55,429 bases of DNA from Candidatus Fibrimonadaceae bacterium (GCA_031281155.1 JAITFT010000015.1:1-55429), one strand, 5' to 3'; shown: positions 8,716 to 18,039, numbered from the stretch's first letter. Notes: generated by a model not told the origin, from the letters alone. Made by a program: numbers and translations.

Positions 8716-9425
8716 TCAGCGTGATACACCATTAGCTTGCTCATCCCGCCGTCAACAGTGATGTTTTCGCCAGTGATAAAACCAGCTTGGCTGCTACAAA
8801 GATATAACACCGTCTCCGCAATATCCGCCGGAGTGCCTATGCGCCCAGCGGGATGCTGACGTTTGTCCGCTTCGGAATGCTTTGGGGTTTCGGCAGTATC
8901 AATCCATCCCGGACTGATGCTGTTTACCCGCGCTAGCCCGGCAAGACTGACCGCCATTGCGTGGGTTAGAGCGACAATACCGCCTTTGGCGGCGGAATAG
9001 CTCTCGGTGTCGGGCTGTGACTGGAATGCTCGCGTAGAAGCGATGTTTACTATAGCGGCATTCGGGGCGAGCAATTTGTTTTGAAGCAGCTGAGTTGTCA
9101 AATAATACGGTGCGATAACACCCACTCGCTGAACGTACTCAAAATCTTCATAAGAACACCCTGATAGCAATCCGCGGCGACCGATACAGGCATTATTTAT
9201 AAGATAGTCAACGGGTTGTGTCAGGCTGCAAACGAATTTTTCCAATACAGATTTTTCTGCAATATCTCCATGAAAAAAGTTGACATTTTGCATTTTTTCA
9301 CCCGATGTTTTATCCACGTCAATCACAGTGACAATTGCACCTTCTCTCAGAAAAGCTTTGGCGATACTACACCCAATGCCGTTCGCGGCACCTGTTACAA
9401 TTGCGTGTTTGTTTGCAAACTCCAT
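8694..9425 (-). CDS. SDR-family NAD(P)-dependent oxidoreductase
   Basis: Classical short-chain dehydrogenase/reductase, 243 aa. The cofactor loop is TGAANGIG near residue 12, followed by NNAC, catalytic Ser in NIASTRA, and YSAAK for Tyr and Lys. The C-terminus VDGGMSKLMVYH is typical of the family. Substrate cannot be deduced. An in-frame upstream ATG (to 9524) is possible, but GAGGTGAG just before ATG 9425 and the -10 at 9471-9476 decide for the shorter form. It stands alone, converging on the defence island. Confidence 0.88.
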   Translation of the reverse strand: MEFANKHAIVTGAANGIGCSIAKAFLREGAIVTVIDVDKTSGEKMQNVNFFHGDIAEKSVLEKFVCSLTQPVDYLINNACIGRRGLLSGCSYEDFEYVQRVGVIAPYYLTTQLLQNKLLAPNAAIVNIASTRAFQSQPDTESYSAAKGGIVALTHAMAVSLAGLARVNSISPGWIDTAETPKHSEADKRQHPAGRIGTPADIAETVLYLCSSQAGFITGENITVDGGMSKLMVYHADYGWSLG

Positions 9426-9470
9426 AAGCTCACCTCGTTTTCTTCGTAAAAAATTAGAATTTATACGGGG

Positions 9471-9476
9471 AATGTA
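9471..9476 (-). promoter_or_regulatory. -10 box (TACATT) of the SDR gene
   Basis: Reading the minus strand, TTTACTACATT lies 45 bases before the SDR ATG. It is the usual -10 context of this window. Bases 9477-9653 hold no gene I can support. Confidence 0.5.
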
Positions 9477-9686
9477 GTAAATTCTTTTTTCTATTAATGT
9501 ACTACCCCATTCAAATCCTCGCAATGCTCCAACCCCTCAAGCTGACCCGTGAGGGCATTAAGATAGAGCCAAAAAATGGAATAAGGCATTATGCTTTTCA
9601 AAGCTCGCCAGCTTGCTTCTTGTTCAATGTTTATGGGACAACTTAGTATTTTCTATATTCCCCTCAAATAACACAATAGAGGATTT

Positions 9687-10391
9687 ATGCCAATTTTTCC
9701 GCACGGAGCAGAACTGCTTTCCACTTTGGAAAAAGAGTCCAGGCTGCCAGGCCCTGCTGCCAATTTAAGCCTTTTGAAGCAATTTATCGAAGAAGCAACA
9801 GCAGAGCAAATCGCTTTATGCCTAGAAGCTCTAGATAATAAGCCCGATGCCAACGCACCAGCAACATTTGTTGCTATGTGCGGAGTAGCTGCATCTGGTA
9901 ACCCGGAAGTTTTCAGGAAAGCTGCTAACAGCGATAACTGGCGGGTTCGTGAGGCAGCAGTCCTAGGCTTGCAGGCTCTTGGGTTGAAAGATCTAGATTC
10001 TATTTATTCCATTTTTGAGTCTTGGGAAAATGCAAATCTACTGGAAAAAAGATGCATAGCGGCAACTCTGTGCGAGCCAGATTTAATTAAAACCACAGAA
10101 AGAGCCGAAAGGCTTTTAGGCGTATTGAATGGGTATATGGAGCTTATAGAGCTGGAAAAAAATGTTAAAAACGAAAATTACAAGGCTTTTAAAAAAGCAA
10201 TGGGTTATTGCATAAGCGTGGTGATTGCAACGAGTCCTGAAAAGGGAAAGGATTTTTTTGAAGAGTGGATGCGTTCTCCGAGCCTTGAAATACGTTGGGT
10301 TTTGAGCGAAAACCTAAAACGCGACCGTTTGCGCAAGGTTGATTCCAAGTGGGTAGATGCTCAAATAGAAACCCTTAGCGATGTGGAATAG
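9687..10391 (+). CDS. Hypothetical HEAT-like repeat protein
   Basis: 234 aa, soluble, no signal peptide. Helical pairs with the pattern D-N-W-R-V-R-E-A-A and S-L-E-I-R-W-V-L-S-E resemble HEAT or DNA-alkylation-repeat (AlkD-like) units, so a protein- or nucleic-acid-binding solenoid is likely. No catalytic motif is seen. TATATT at 9654-9659 (with TTTTC upstream) and an AGAGGA before the ATG support the start. The next element is tRNA-Arg on the same strand, with its own -10. Confidence 0.6.
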   Translation: MPIFPHGAELLSTLEKESRLPGPAANLSLLKQFIEEATAEQIALCLEALDNKPDANAPATFVAMCGVAASGNPEVFRKAANSDNWRVREAAVLGLQALGLKDLDSIYSIFESWENANLLEKRCIAATLCEPDLIKTTERAERLLGVLNGYMELIELEKNVKNENYKAFKKAMGYCISVVIATSPEKGKDFFEEWMRSPSLEIRWVLSENLKRDRLRKVDSKWVDAQIETLSDVE

Positions 10392-10396
10392 TTTAC

Positions 10397-10402
10397 TATA
10401 TT
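10397..10402 (+). promoter_or_regulatory. -10 box of tRNA-Arg
   Basis: TATATT in the context GTTTACTATATTC, eleven bases before the mature tRNA 5' end. No good -35 hexamer is visible. Confidence 0.55.
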
Positions 10403-10412
10403 CCATATACTT

Positions 10413-10486
10413 GCGCTTGTAGCTCAGCTGGATAGAGTGTTGGCCTCCGAAGCCGAAGGTCGCGCGTTCGAATCGCGCCAGGCGCA
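10413..10486 (+). tRNA. tRNA-Arg (anticodon CCG)
   Basis: A complete 74-nt cloverleaf. The acceptor pairs GCGCTTG with CAGGCGC, the D-arm carries AGCTCAG, the anticodon stem TTGGC/GCCGA holds loop CTCCGAA (anticodon CCG), and the T-arm contains GTTCGAATC. Discriminator A, CCA not encoded. Its 3' end abuts the stop codon of the convergent rpe gene with no spacer. Confidence 0.95.
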
Positions 10487-11128
10487 TTAGCCTTTAAGCA
10501 ATGAGCAGAAACGCCGAGTTTCTTCCTCAACGTTTTTCGCACCGAAAATCGCAGAACCTACAACAAAAACATTCACGCCGGCTTGCTTTGCAAGCGGCAA
10601 CGTTTCTAAATTCACGCCGCCATCAATCTCAATTTGCAAATTTGGTTTCATAGCACGCAAACGGCGAACCTTTTCCAAACAATACGGAATTAGCGATTGC
10701 CCGCCAAAGCCTGGATTTACGGACATAATCAGAACCAAGTCTGCTAAATCCAAAACTTCTGCTATATCTTCCAAAGGCGTAGCAGGGTTTATTGAAACGC
10801 CTGCTTTGCAGCCCAGCTCTCTAATTTGATTAAGCAATCTGTCTAAATGCTTTGTTGCTTCAGCATGAACGGTTATATATTGAACGCCTGCTTTCGCAAA
10901 TTCCGCAATGTGCTGTTCGGGGTGTTCTATCATTAAGTGGCAATCTAAAGGAAGCTTTGTGCATTTGCGAATTTGTGCCGCTATGCCAGGCCCAAAAGAA
11001 ATATTTGGAACAAAATTTCCATCCATTATATCTAAATGAATCCAATCTGCTCCACCTTTTTCGGTTGCTTTTATATCTGCTTCTAAGTTTAAGAAGTTAG
11101 CATTTAGAACACTAGGCGCTATAATCAT
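10487..11128 (-). CDS. rpe: Ribulose-phosphate 3-epimerase
   Basis: Interconverts ribulose 5-phosphate and xylulose 5-phosphate in the pentose phosphate pathway. 213 aa, full family length, TIM barrel. Recognisable motifs are the start IAPSVLNANF, HLDIMDGNFVPNISFG with metal-binding His and Asp, DCHLMIE, SVNPGFGGQ, and the C-terminal phosphate loop EIDGGVN followed by VVGSAIF. On the minus strand TATATT (11136-11141) ends seven bases before the ATG, so the mRNA is probably leaderless. It converges on tRNA-Arg with zero spacing. Confidence 0.96.
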   Translation of the reverse strand: MIIAPSVLNANFLNLEADIKATEKGGADWIHLDIMDGNFVPNISFGPGIAAQIRKCTKLPLDCHLMIEHPEQHIAEFAKAGVQYITVHAEATKHLDRLLNQIRELGCKAGVSINPATPLEDIAEVLDLADLVLIMSVNPGFGGQSLIPYCLEKVRRLRAMKPNLQIEIDGGVNLETLPLAKQAGVNVFVVGSAIFGAKNVEEETRRFCSLLKG

Positions 11129-11167
11129 GCGCAGGAATATAGAAAAATGCTCAATGGGCGAAACTCC

Positions 11168-12925
11168 CTACGGGTTGACTGTAAGCAAAGTCAAAGCCCT
11201 AACAACCGTATCTGCATACAAAATCTCCGGCATAAGAATAGCCTCTCCGCTGGGGCTTAGCAGCAAATCAAAAGGAACGCCGCTGCGCCCGTAGGCTGCG
11301 AATAATCTTGATGCTTCTTTATTTGGGTTTGTATAATCTGCCTGCATTTTAACCACAAAACTCTCTTCGAATATTCTTTTGATTTTTTCATTCTCAAAAA
11401 TATTTTTCTCATTTACTTTGCAAGTTATGCACCAATCTGCTGTGCCATTTACCCAAACCGCTATGCCTTTGCTTTGCAAGCTATCAAGTTTTTTTTGCGA
11501 GAAGGAAAGCCATTCGCTGGGCGTTCTTTCTTTGTTGGTTCCTATATTAATTTGCGGCTTAATCCACAAACTCCACGATAGCAGGTAAATCAACGCAAAA
11601 ACAAGCCACAAAAAGGCGAAACGCCACCAAGGTTTGCCGGGGTTCGCGAGTATTCCCGCAAGCCACGCAAAGAAAGCCGCTGCACAAATTATTATGCTTA
11701 AAGAAAGTGCCGCATCTATTCCCGCTTGCCTGTAAAAAACCCAAAGAAGCCAAACAAAAGTTAGCAAAAGCGGAAAACCAAGGAATTGCTTGAACACCAC
11801 CATCCACTCTCCGGGGCGCGGAAGTTTTTTTGCCCACCCAGGAAATGCGCTCAAAAGCAAGTATGGCAAAGCCAAGCCCATTGCGAGCGAGAAGAAAATT
11901 ACCAACAACTCAAAATTCGATGCAGCAAATGCAAAGCCAACTGCCGTGCCGAGGAAAGGCGCAGAACAAGGCGTGGACAAAAGCACCAGCAAAATTCCAT
12001 AAGCGAATGCGCCGTAAAAACCTTCGCGTTTTGACTGGTTCTCCCACGCTTTTAGAATATTGCCGGGCATCCATATCTCAAAAACTCCCCAAAGATTTAG
12101 CGCAAATAAGGCAATGCACAACGCCATTGCCGCTGTGTATGCCGGGTGCTGAAATTGAAAACCCCAGCCAACAGCATCGCCGCCAAGGCGGGCCGCCAAA
12201 ACCACTGCCGCTATAATGGCAAAGGAAAAGAGAATGCCGCCCGTGGTCGCAAGCCCCCATTTGAACATATTACGCCGAGTTTCACCGGTGCGCCGCATTA
12301 TGTCAAAAATTTTAATAAACAAAACAGGCAATACGCATGGCATTACATTCAAAAGCAAGCCACCAAGGAGAGCGAACAGAATGTATATCAGCAGAGATTT
12401 AGAGTTTTTTTTTTTTTTTTTGGTTTCGTTTAAACTACTAGTATTGGTGCTGCCAGTGCTAAAAGATTCACCGAAAGATACTTCTATGGTTCTAGGAGCA
12501 AGGCATATTCTTGAGCAGGCCTGGTAGGTGAATTTGAGTTTTGCGTTGTAGGGGTTATAGCCTTTTGATATGGCATTTATGGGCAAGGCAACGGTGAAGG
12601 AATCTTGCAGCAAGAGCAATTCTATTTTTAGAATCTCGTTGTATAGCGCAAAGGGTTCCGGCCATAAGGCGGCACCGAACTCAATGCCATCGGCTATGGG
12701 CTCCACGTGGCTGGGAATTAAAAAATCATCTTGAACTTTATCTGAATTTATGCTCCACCCCTGCGGAATCACGATTTTCATGTAAAGCGTGTCGCCTGCT
12801 TCTGGGAATTCCTGTGAGTAAAACAGCTCCGTTTTTGGCGGTGCCATATTGCTGAGAGATATGGAAGCTTCCTCTTGAGCTATTGCAAGGCCAGTAAGGA
12901 ATATGGCAATCCAGAGGAAAGGCAT
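11168..12925 (-). CDS. dsbD: DsbD-like thiol:disulfide interchange protein
   Basis: Inner-membrane electron carrier that passes reducing power from cytoplasmic thioredoxin to the periplasm. 585 aa. It has a signal peptide (MPFLWIAIFLTGLAIA), an N-terminal periplasmic domain (residues 20-170) with CSRIC, then about eight membrane segments containing the paired cysteines in NVMPCVLPV and LLSTPCSAPF, and a C-terminal thioredoxin domain with WCITC. The ATG lies one base after the stop of the upstream lyase gene. The longer form starting at 12982 would overlap that gene and hide the signal peptide. Between the first domain and the membrane part lies a tract of 17 A on the coding strand (12405-12421), encoding five lysines. 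This makes the gene prone to frameshift. Confidence 0.88.
   Translation of the reverse strand: MPFLWIAIFLTGLAIAQEEASISLSNMAPPKTELFYSQEFPEAGDTLYMKIVIPQGWSINSDKVQDDFLIPSHVEPIADGIEFGAALWPEPFALYNEILKIELLLLQDSFTVALPINAISKGYNPYNAKLKFTYQACSRICLAPRTIEVSFGESFSTGSTNTSSLNETKKKKKNSKSLLIYILFALLGGLLLNVMPCVLPVLFIKIFDIMRRTGETRRNMFKWGLATTGGILFSFAIIAAVVLAARLGGDAVGWGFQFQHPAYTAAMALCIALFALNLWGVFEIWMPGNILKAWENQSKREGFYGAFAYGILLVLLSTPCSAPFLGTAVGFAFAASNFELLVIFFSLAMGLALPYLLLSAFPGWAKKLPRPGEWMVVFKQFLGFPLLLTFVWLLWVFYRQAGIDAALSLSIIICAAAFFAWLAGILANPGKPWWRFAFLWLVFALIYLLSWSLWIKPQINIGTNKERTPSEWLSFSQKKLDSLQSKGIAVWVNGTADWCITCKVNEKNIFENEKIKRIFEESFVVKMQADYTNPNKEASRLFAAYGRSGVPFDLLLSPSGEAILMPEILYADTVVRALTLLTVNP
12405..12421. repeat. 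17-nt homopolymer (T17/A17) inside dsbD
   Basis: Seventeen consecutive T on the plus strand. On the coding strand this is A17, read as five lysine codons plus two bases. Single-base slippage would remove the membrane and thioredoxin domains. Confidence 0.95.
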
Positions 12926-12926
12926 A

Positions 12927-13811
12927 TCACTCCACCAGCTTTTTAGCGAGCCTAAGCGTGGCTCTGTCCACCATTCTGCCATCTACAGCAAAAGCACCGC
13001 GCCCTGCGCTTGCCTTTGCCGCTTCTATAATACGTTTGGCTCTGTCGATTTCTTCTTTGGTTGGAGAAAATACGTTGTTAATTGTTTCTATTTGGCTTGG
13101 GTGAATTGCCCACTTGCCGTCAAAGCCGAGAGCGCATGCTGCCTTAGCATTTGAAACAAGCCCTAGCAAATCTTGGAAATGCCCGTAGGGAGCGTCTATG
13201 GCCAGCAAATTATGAGCCTTTGCCGTTTGCGCTATTTTTGACATAACAAAATTCCACCTGTGGCCGGGGTAAATTTCCTGCTCGTTTTCGCCGTGCCCGC
13301 TAATGCTGTTTAACCTCGCTCCTATGGAGGCACTGTAATCTGCTATGCCGAAAATCAGCGAGCGAACCCTTGGCGCAGCGGCAATTTCAGCAATGTTCTC
13401 AACTCCAATCGCAGATTCTATGGTTGCATCTATGGCTATGGGAGTTTCTATGCCTGTTTCCAATTCAATGCCATCTAGCAAGCGGGAAAGAAAATGCACA
13501 TCGCCTGCGTTGTCCACCTTCGGCAATACCAGAGAATTTATTTTATTACCAACAGCTTGCGCAACTTCTATAACATCGCGAAAACAATAGGAGGTATCAA
13601 CGCTATTGACTCTAACGGAAATTCCATAACTGCGAAGATCTGCGTTGCCGAGCGTTGAGATTACCTGGGCTCTTGCAGCTTGTTTTGAATCGAAAGGAAC
13701 AGAATCTTCCAAATCTAGCATAATAACATCTGCTGCGAGTTCAAAAGCCTTTCGATGCATTTTTTCCGAATGCCCAGGCACGGATAATGTTGAGCGTTGG
13801 CGGGTAATCAT
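12927..13811 (-). CDS. CitE-like lyase (HpcH/HpaI family; malyl-CoA lyase-type)
   Basis: 294 aa TIM-barrel lyase. Features typical of the CitE/malyl-CoA lyase group are RSTLSVPGHSEKM at the N-terminus, MLDLEDSV (metal- and substrate-binding acidic residues), LPKVDN, ESAIGVENI, FGIADYSASIG, and GFDGKWAIHPSQI. The substrate is probably an acyl-CoA such as malyl-CoA, but cannot be fixed by sequence alone. The ATG overlaps the stop of the CoA-transferase gene as ATGA, so translation is coupled. Together the two suggest organic-acid or CoA-thioester metabolism. A longer in-frame extension to 13952 lies inside the upstream gene and is rejected. Confidence 0.85.
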   Translation of the reverse strand: MITRQRSTLSVPGHSEKMHRKAFELAADVIMLDLEDSVPFDSKQAARAQVISTLGNADLRSYGISVRVNSVDTSYCFRDVIEVAQAVGNKINSLVLPKVDNAGDVHFLSRLLDGIELETGIETPIAIDATIESAIGVENIAEIAAAPRVRSLIFGIADYSASIGARLNSISGHGENEQEIYPGHRWNFVMSKIAQTAKAHNLLAIDAPYGHFQDLLGLVSNAKAACALGFDGKWAIHPSQIETINNVFSPTKEEIDRAKRIIEAAKASAGRGAFAVDGRMVDRATLRLAKKLVE

Positions 13812-15295
13812 CCCATCATGCTCCCTGTTTCCATTAGCCTTTTGTGGAAATCGAAAGCTTTGCTCAAAGTATGCGGCGCATGGAGAGCGGAATGTTTTAG
13901 GCCGTAATCTAAATATTCCTGCAAAAGCGGGCGGTAACTTGGGTGAGCGCATTTCTCGATAATCAAGCGGGCGCGTTTAATTGGAGCGAGTCCTCTTAAA
14001 TCTGCGAGACCCTGTTCGGAAACGAAAATCATTGTGTCGTGCTCGGTGTGATCTGTGTGGCTTACCATTGGAACTATCGCGCTGATTTTGCCGCCTTTTG
14101 CAATGCTTGGTGTCATAAAGAAACCGAGCAAGCAGTTTCTGGCAAAATCGCCGGAACCGCCTATGCCGTTCATTATTCTGGAGCCATTCACATGAGTGCT
14201 GTTCACATGCCCGAAAATATCTGCTTCTAATGCGGTGTTCATTGAAATCACGCCAAGCCTGCGAATAACTTCGGCGTTATTGGAGATTTCTTGCGGGCGC
14301 AAAATGAATTTGTTTTTCCAGCCTTTGGTGTAGGCATTCGCTTTGTATTTTTCCTGCCCGTCGAGGGTGTAGCTAACGGAGGCACCGCTTGCGATAATCA
14401 ATTTATCTGCTTCCAAAATATCAAAAACGGAATCTTGGATAACTTCGGTGTAGAGAGCCACGGGTGCTTGCGTTGGGTCTTTTGCCATTGTTGCGAGAAC
14501 GGCATTTGCAACATTGCCCACGCCGCTTTGGTAAGGGACATCGGCTGGCAAGCGGCCTTTTTTGCGTTCGTGCGCTAAGAATTCCAGAATATATGCAGCT
14601 ATGGCGTTTGAATCGTCGTCTGGTGCGGCGAATGCTTTTAGGGAATCGGGCAAGTTTGTTTCTACGATAGCCACTATTTTTGCAGGGTCTATTTGTACAT
14701 AATCTTTGCCTATTCTATCGCCTGCAAAGTGTATTGGAACGGTGCCTTTAAGTTCTGGGATAAAGATATCGTGCGAGCCGATTAGGGTATCGCCGTAGTG
14801 CGTGTTTAGTTCAATGATTATGCGTTCTGCTGTTAGCAGGTAAGTGGGCGTGTTGCCGCCATTGCCGGTGAGGTAAATTTTGCCGTCTGGGGTAACTTCG
14901 CAAGCATCGACAATCGCGACTGTTGGCTTTGGGACAAAGCCCATGCGAATTAGGCGAGCGGAGTGCGAGAGGTGCATATCGATATACTCTGTTGTGCCTT
15001 TGTTTATGCTGTTGCGAACATCTGTGTGGCTTTGGTATGGCAAGCGCATTTTCATTATGCCGGCACGAGCCAAAACGCCATCGCATTCGTCTCCTATGGA
15101 AGCACCTGTGTATAGCGATATGCCAAATTCCTGCCCTTGGGCCCTGAGTGCCTCTCCTCTTTTAGCCAGCTCCGCAGGAACCACTTTCGGGTAGCCTGCG
15201 CCTGTAAAGCCGCTAACGCCTATAACTTCGCCATTGTTAATCAAAGCTGCCGCTTCTTGCGCGCTCATAACTTTGCTTTTTAGATTTGGATGCAT
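13808..15295 (-). CDS. Acetyl-CoA hydrolase/transferase family (succinyl-CoA:acetate CoA-transferase type)
   Basis: 495 aa, full length for the family that includes Cat1 and AarC. Catalytic glutamate is in ALYTEVIQD. The C-terminal oxyanion and CoA loop GIGGSGDF, preceded by VNGSRIMNG, is clear. It transfers CoA between short-chain acids, a plausible step in the succinate/acetate fermentation expected of Fibrobacterota, though substrate is inferred. AGAGGT precedes ATG 15295, and a -10 TATCTT lies at 15325-15330, so this gene has a short leader. It is first in a three-gene operon with the CitE-like lyase and DsbD. Its promoter is divergent from and overlaps the tRNA-Gly promoter region. Confidence 0.9.
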   Translation of the reverse strand: MHPNLKSKVMSAQEAAALINNGEVIGVSGFTGAGYPKVVPAELAKRGEALRAQGQEFGISLYTGASIGDECDGVLARAGIMKMRLPYQSHTDVRNSINKGTTEYIDMHLSHSARLIRMGFVPKPTVAIVDACEVTPDGKIYLTGNGGNTPTYLLTAERIIIELNTHYGDTLIGSHDIFIPELKGTVPIHFAGDRIGKDYVQIDPAKIVAIVETNLPDSLKAFAAPDDDSNAIAAYILEFLAHERKKGRLPADVPYQSGVGNVANAVLATMAKDPTQAPVALYTEVIQDSVFDILEADKLIIASGASVSYTLDGQEKYKANAYTKGWKNKFILRPQEISNNAEVIRRLGVISMNTALEADIFGHVNSTHVNGSRIMNGIGGSGDFARNCLLGFFMTPSIAKGGKISAIVPMVSHTDHTEHDTMIFVSEQGLADLRGLAPIKRARLIIEKCAHPSYRPLLQEYLDYGLKHSALHAPHTLSKAFDFHKRLMETGSMMG

Positions 15296-15357
15296 AACGT
15301 ACCTCTTTTTGAAATGGTTAGGGTAAGATAGAAAATTTCCAATAGCAATATTTTCCC

Positions 15358-15386
15358 TTGACAAGGTCTCTCAAATTTTCTATATT
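15358..15386 (+). promoter_or_regulatory. Consensus sigma70-type promoter of tRNA-Gly
   Basis: TTGACA (15358-15363), 17-base spacer, TATATT (15381-15386), with TTTTC just before the -10. The spacing and hexamers are the same as at fusA and at the small RNA candidate after fusA. Confidence 0.9.
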
Positions 15387-15398
15387 TACAACAAACAA

Positions 15399-15471
15399 GC
15401 GGGAATAGCTCAGTTGGTAGAGCATAACCTTGCCAAGGTTAGGGTCGGGGGTTCGAGTCTCCTTTCCCGCT
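15399..15471 (+). tRNA. tRNA-Gly (anticodon GCC)
   Basis: 73-nt cloverleaf. The acceptor pairs GCGGGAA with TTCCCGC, D-arm GCTC/GAGC, anticodon stem TAACC/GGTTA with loop TTGCCAA (anticodon GCC), T-arm GGGGGTTCGAGTCTCC. Discriminator T, CCA not encoded. A MerR-like gene begins 13 bases after its end and may be read through from the same promoter. Confidence 0.95.
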
Positions 15472-15484
15472 TTTAGTCTTTGTA

Positions 15485-15835
15485 ATGAAATACGGTCGAG
15501 TAGAAACGGAAAAGATTTACTTTTCGAGCAGCGAGGCAGCCGAGCAAATAGGCGTGCCAGTTTCGCTCTTGCATTCTTGGGAAAAAGAGCATGTTGCATT
15601 AAAGCCGAAAAAAGATAGAGCCGGCAAACGATTTTATAAACCAAACGATATTGAAATAGCAAAGAAAATCAAAGAAGAATTAAGCAACGGCACGCCATTC
15701 AAGGAATTAACAGAAATTAAACCGAAACCAAAAACTTCCAAAAAAGCAAAAAATACAAATAACGTAAGCAAAGAGTCTTTATTGAAAATCAGAAACGACT
15801 TACAACAAGCACTTCTCCGTATCCATCGCAATTAG
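15485..15835 (+). CDS. MerR-family-like DNA-binding protein
   Basis: 116 aa. An N-terminal winged-helix of MerR type is visible: [24 protein letters not shown], then [19 protein letters not shown]. The remaining 45 residues are lysine-rich with a short helix, and there is no metal- or drug-binding domain, so this is a short MerR-like protein as found beside translation and cell-cycle genes. No Shine-Dalgarno is obvious. It sits between tRNA-Gly and fusA, and fusA has its own promoter. Target unknown. Confidence 0.75.
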   Translation: MKYGRVETEKIYFSSSEAAEQIGVPVSLLHSWEKEHVALKPKKDRAGKRFYKPNDIEIAKKIKEELSNGTPFKELTEIKPKPKTSKKAKNTNNVSKESLLKIRNDLQQALLRIHRN

Positions 15836-15844
15836 CAACTCACC

Positions 15845-15873
15845 TTGACAACGCCTCATTTTTTTTCTATATT
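15845..15873 (+). promoter_or_regulatory. Consensus promoter of fusA placed at the start codon
   Basis: TTGACA (15845-15850), 17-base spacer, TATATT (15868-15873). The ATG of fusA is at 15883, nine bases after the -10, so transcription should start within about three bases of the ATG and the mRNA would be essentially leaderless. Confidence 0.9.
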
Positions 15874-15882
15874 TATAGTCCT

Positions 15883-17985
15883 ATGAAAAATATCGAGAAA
15901 CACCGCAATATTGGAATCTCTGCACATATAGATTCCGGGAAAACTACCCTAACCGAGCGTATTTTGTTCCACACAAAACGCATTCACGCAATTCACGAAG
16001 TCCGCGGGAAAGACGGCGTTGGCGCAACCATGGACTCCATGGAGCTGGAGCGCGAACGCGGCATTACCATACAATCCGCTGCTACTTACGCAACTTGGGG
16101 CGATATTACCATTAACATAATAGATACTCCCGGCCACGTTGACTTCACCATCGAAGTAGAACGCTCCCTCAGAGTGCTAGATGGCGCAGTCCTCGTTCTT
16201 TGCGGCGTTGCCGGCGTTCAGTCGCAATCCATCACTGTGGACAGGCAAATGCGCCGCTACAATGTTCCGCGCATCGCTTTTGTAAACAAATGCGACCGCT
16301 CCGGGGCAAACCCGCTCCGCGTTGCCGAACAGCTCCGCGAAAAGCTGAACCTCCTGCCATGCGTTATGCAAATTCCCATTGGCTTGGAAGACCAAATAAA
16401 AGGTGTTGTTGACTTAATAGAAATGAAAGGCTACGTTTTCGGCGGGCAAAACGGCCAAGAAATAACCGTAATAGAAATTCCCGAAGACCTTAAAGCCCAG
16501 GCTGCTGAATATCGCGCCAAAATGATAGAAACCATCGCCGATTTCAACGATAGCGTAATGGAGCTTGCACTAGAGGGTAAAGATGTTCCCGAAGACTTAA
16601 TCAAAGCGACCATCCGCAAAGCAACAATAGATTTGAAAATCACTCCAATATTTATGGGCTCCGCATACAAGCACGTTGGCGTTCAAAGACTCTTAGACGG
16701 CGTTACCGCTTACCTCCCAAACCCAACAGAAGTAAAAAACATTGCTCTCAACATAGAGAAAAACGAAGAGCCAACCGAGCTAGAAGACAAAGACGATAAA
16801 CCCCTAGTTTGCTACGCGTTCAAACTAACCGACGACCGCTACGGGCAGCTCACTTACGTTCGCATTTACCAGGGTATGCTGAAAAAGGGCTTGGCCATTA
16901 CCAACATGACAACCGGCAAAAAAGTAAACGTAGGCCGCCTCGTTCGCATGCACGCAGACGACATGCAAGACATCACCGAGGCCGGCGCAGGCGACATTGT
17001 TGCTTTGTTCGGCATTGATTGCGCAACAGGCACCACTTTCACAGACGGCACGCTCCGCATGAACATGACAAGCATGCACGTTCCGAACCCCGTTATAGAG
17101 CTTGTTGTAGAGGCTAAAAACAGAGACGATCTCGCAAACCTTTCCAAAGCACTCAACCGCTTTACCAAAGAAGATCCAACCTTCCAAGTTTACATCGACA
17201 AAGAAAGCGGTCAAACTGTTATCAAAGGCATGGGTGAATTGCATCTCGAAGTTTACGTAGAGCGCATGAAGCGCGAATACAAAGTTGAAGTTCAAACCGG
17301 CGCGCCGCAGGTAGCCTACCGCGAAACCATAACAAGGCCCGCTGCTTACGACTACACCCACAAAAAGCAAACAGGCGGCGCAGGCCAGTATGCAAAAATG
17401 ATGGGCGAAATGCGCCCAATGCCCGTTGAAGGCGATATGGAAAAGGTTTATAACTTTATGAGCTCCGTTGTTGGCGGCCGCATTCCAAAAGAATATATCC
17501 CCAGCTGCGATAAAGGTTTCCAAAGCTGCATGGAGGCAGGCTCTCTTATTGGCTTCCCCGTTGTTGGCATAGAAATGGAAGTTAAAGATGGTCAATATCA
17601 CCCCGTTGATTCTTCCGATATGGCTTTCCAAATTTGCGCTCGCATGGCATTCCGCGAGGCTTACCAAAAGGCAGGCCCTCAGGTTCTGGAGCCCATAATG
17701 AAGGTTGAAGTTCAAACACCAACTGAATTCCAAGGCAGCGTTGTAGGCAATCTTTCCCAGCGTCGCGGCACAATACAGGGCACCACCGAGCAGCAGAACT
17801 ACACCACCATAGTTGCAGAAGTTCCGCTATCTGAAATGTTCGGCTACGCCACCGATTTGCGTTCCATGACTCAAGGCAAGGCAGAATTCACAATGGAATT
17901 TGCCAAATATTCTGCGGTTCCACGCAGCATACAAGAAGAATTGGTGAAGAAATACGGCGACAAAGCAAAGGCTACCGGGCGGTAA
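15883..17985 (+). CDS. fusA: Translation elongation factor G
   Basis: GTPase that drives ribosomal translocation. 700 aa, full length. G1 loop [13 protein letters not shown] (serine where classical bacterial EF-G has alanine, as in the mitochondrial EFG1 type), G2 [11 protein letters not shown]3 DTPGHVDF, G4 NKCD, and domain IV with [11 protein letters not shown] and the C-terminal QRRGTIQGT. It lacks neighbouring rpsL, rpsG or tuf genes here, so it is outside the usual str operon. Codon choice differs from the AT-rich clusters, with many C-ending codons, as expected for high expression. The promoter places the start site at the ATG, so initiation probably works without a Shine-Dalgarno. Confidence 0.97.
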   Translation: MKNIEKHRNIGISAHIDSGKTTLTERILFHTKRIHAIHEVRGKDGVGATMDSMELERERGITIQSAATYATWGDITINIIDTPGHVDFTIEVERSLRVLDGAVLVLCGVAGVQSQSITVDRQMRRYNVPRIAFVNKCDRSGANPLRVAEQLREKLNLLPCVMQIPIGLEDQIKGVVDLIEMKGYVFGGQNGQEITVIEIPEDLKAQAAEYRAKMIETIADFNDSVMELALEGKDVPEDLIKATIRKATIDLKITPIFMGSAYKHVGVQRLLDGVTAYLPNPTEVKNIALNIEKNEEPTELEDKDDKPLVCYAFKLTDDRYGQLTYVRIYQGMLKKGLAITNMTTGKKVNVGRLVRMHADDMQDITEAGAGDIVALFGIDCATGTTFTDGTLRMNMTSMHVPNPVIELVVEAKNRDDLANLSKALNRFTKEDPTFQVYIDKESGQTVIKGMGELHLEVYVERMKREYKVEVQTGAPQVAYRETITRPAAYDYTHKKQTGGAGQYAKMMGEMRPMPVEGDMEKVYNFMSSVVGGRIPKEYIPSCDKGFQSCMEAGSLIGFPVVGIEMEVKDGQYHPVDSSDMAFQICARMAFREAYQKAGPQVLEPIMKVEVQTPTEFQGSVVGNLSQRRGTIQGTTEQQNYTTIVAEVPLSEMFGYATDLRSMTQGKAEFTMEFAKYSAVPRSIQEELVKKYGDKAKATGR

Positions 17986-17993
17986 AATAACAA

Positions 17994-18027
17994 ATTTTTT
18001 CAAAAAAACAACAATTTTTGAAAAAAT
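17994..18027. terminator. AT-only stem-loop after fusA
   Basis: Thirteen-base perfect inverted repeat, 17994-18006 with 18015-18027, loop of eight bases, starting nine bases after the fusA stop. It has no GC pairs and is followed by an A-rich, not T-rich, run on the plus strand. It could still act in termination or mRNA stability. Confidence 0.45.
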
Positions 18028-18039
18028 CAAAAAAAAACC

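Noticed and set aside
10413-15471. tRNA genes as integration sites for the island
   Set aside because: No integrase gene and no direct repeat of a tRNA 3' end was found in the window.
16825-17733. 302-codon open frame on the minus strand
   Set aside because: Lies wholly inside fusA on the opposite strand. The translation has the biased composition (His, Cys, Phe, Ala) of an antisense shadow of a codon-biased gene.
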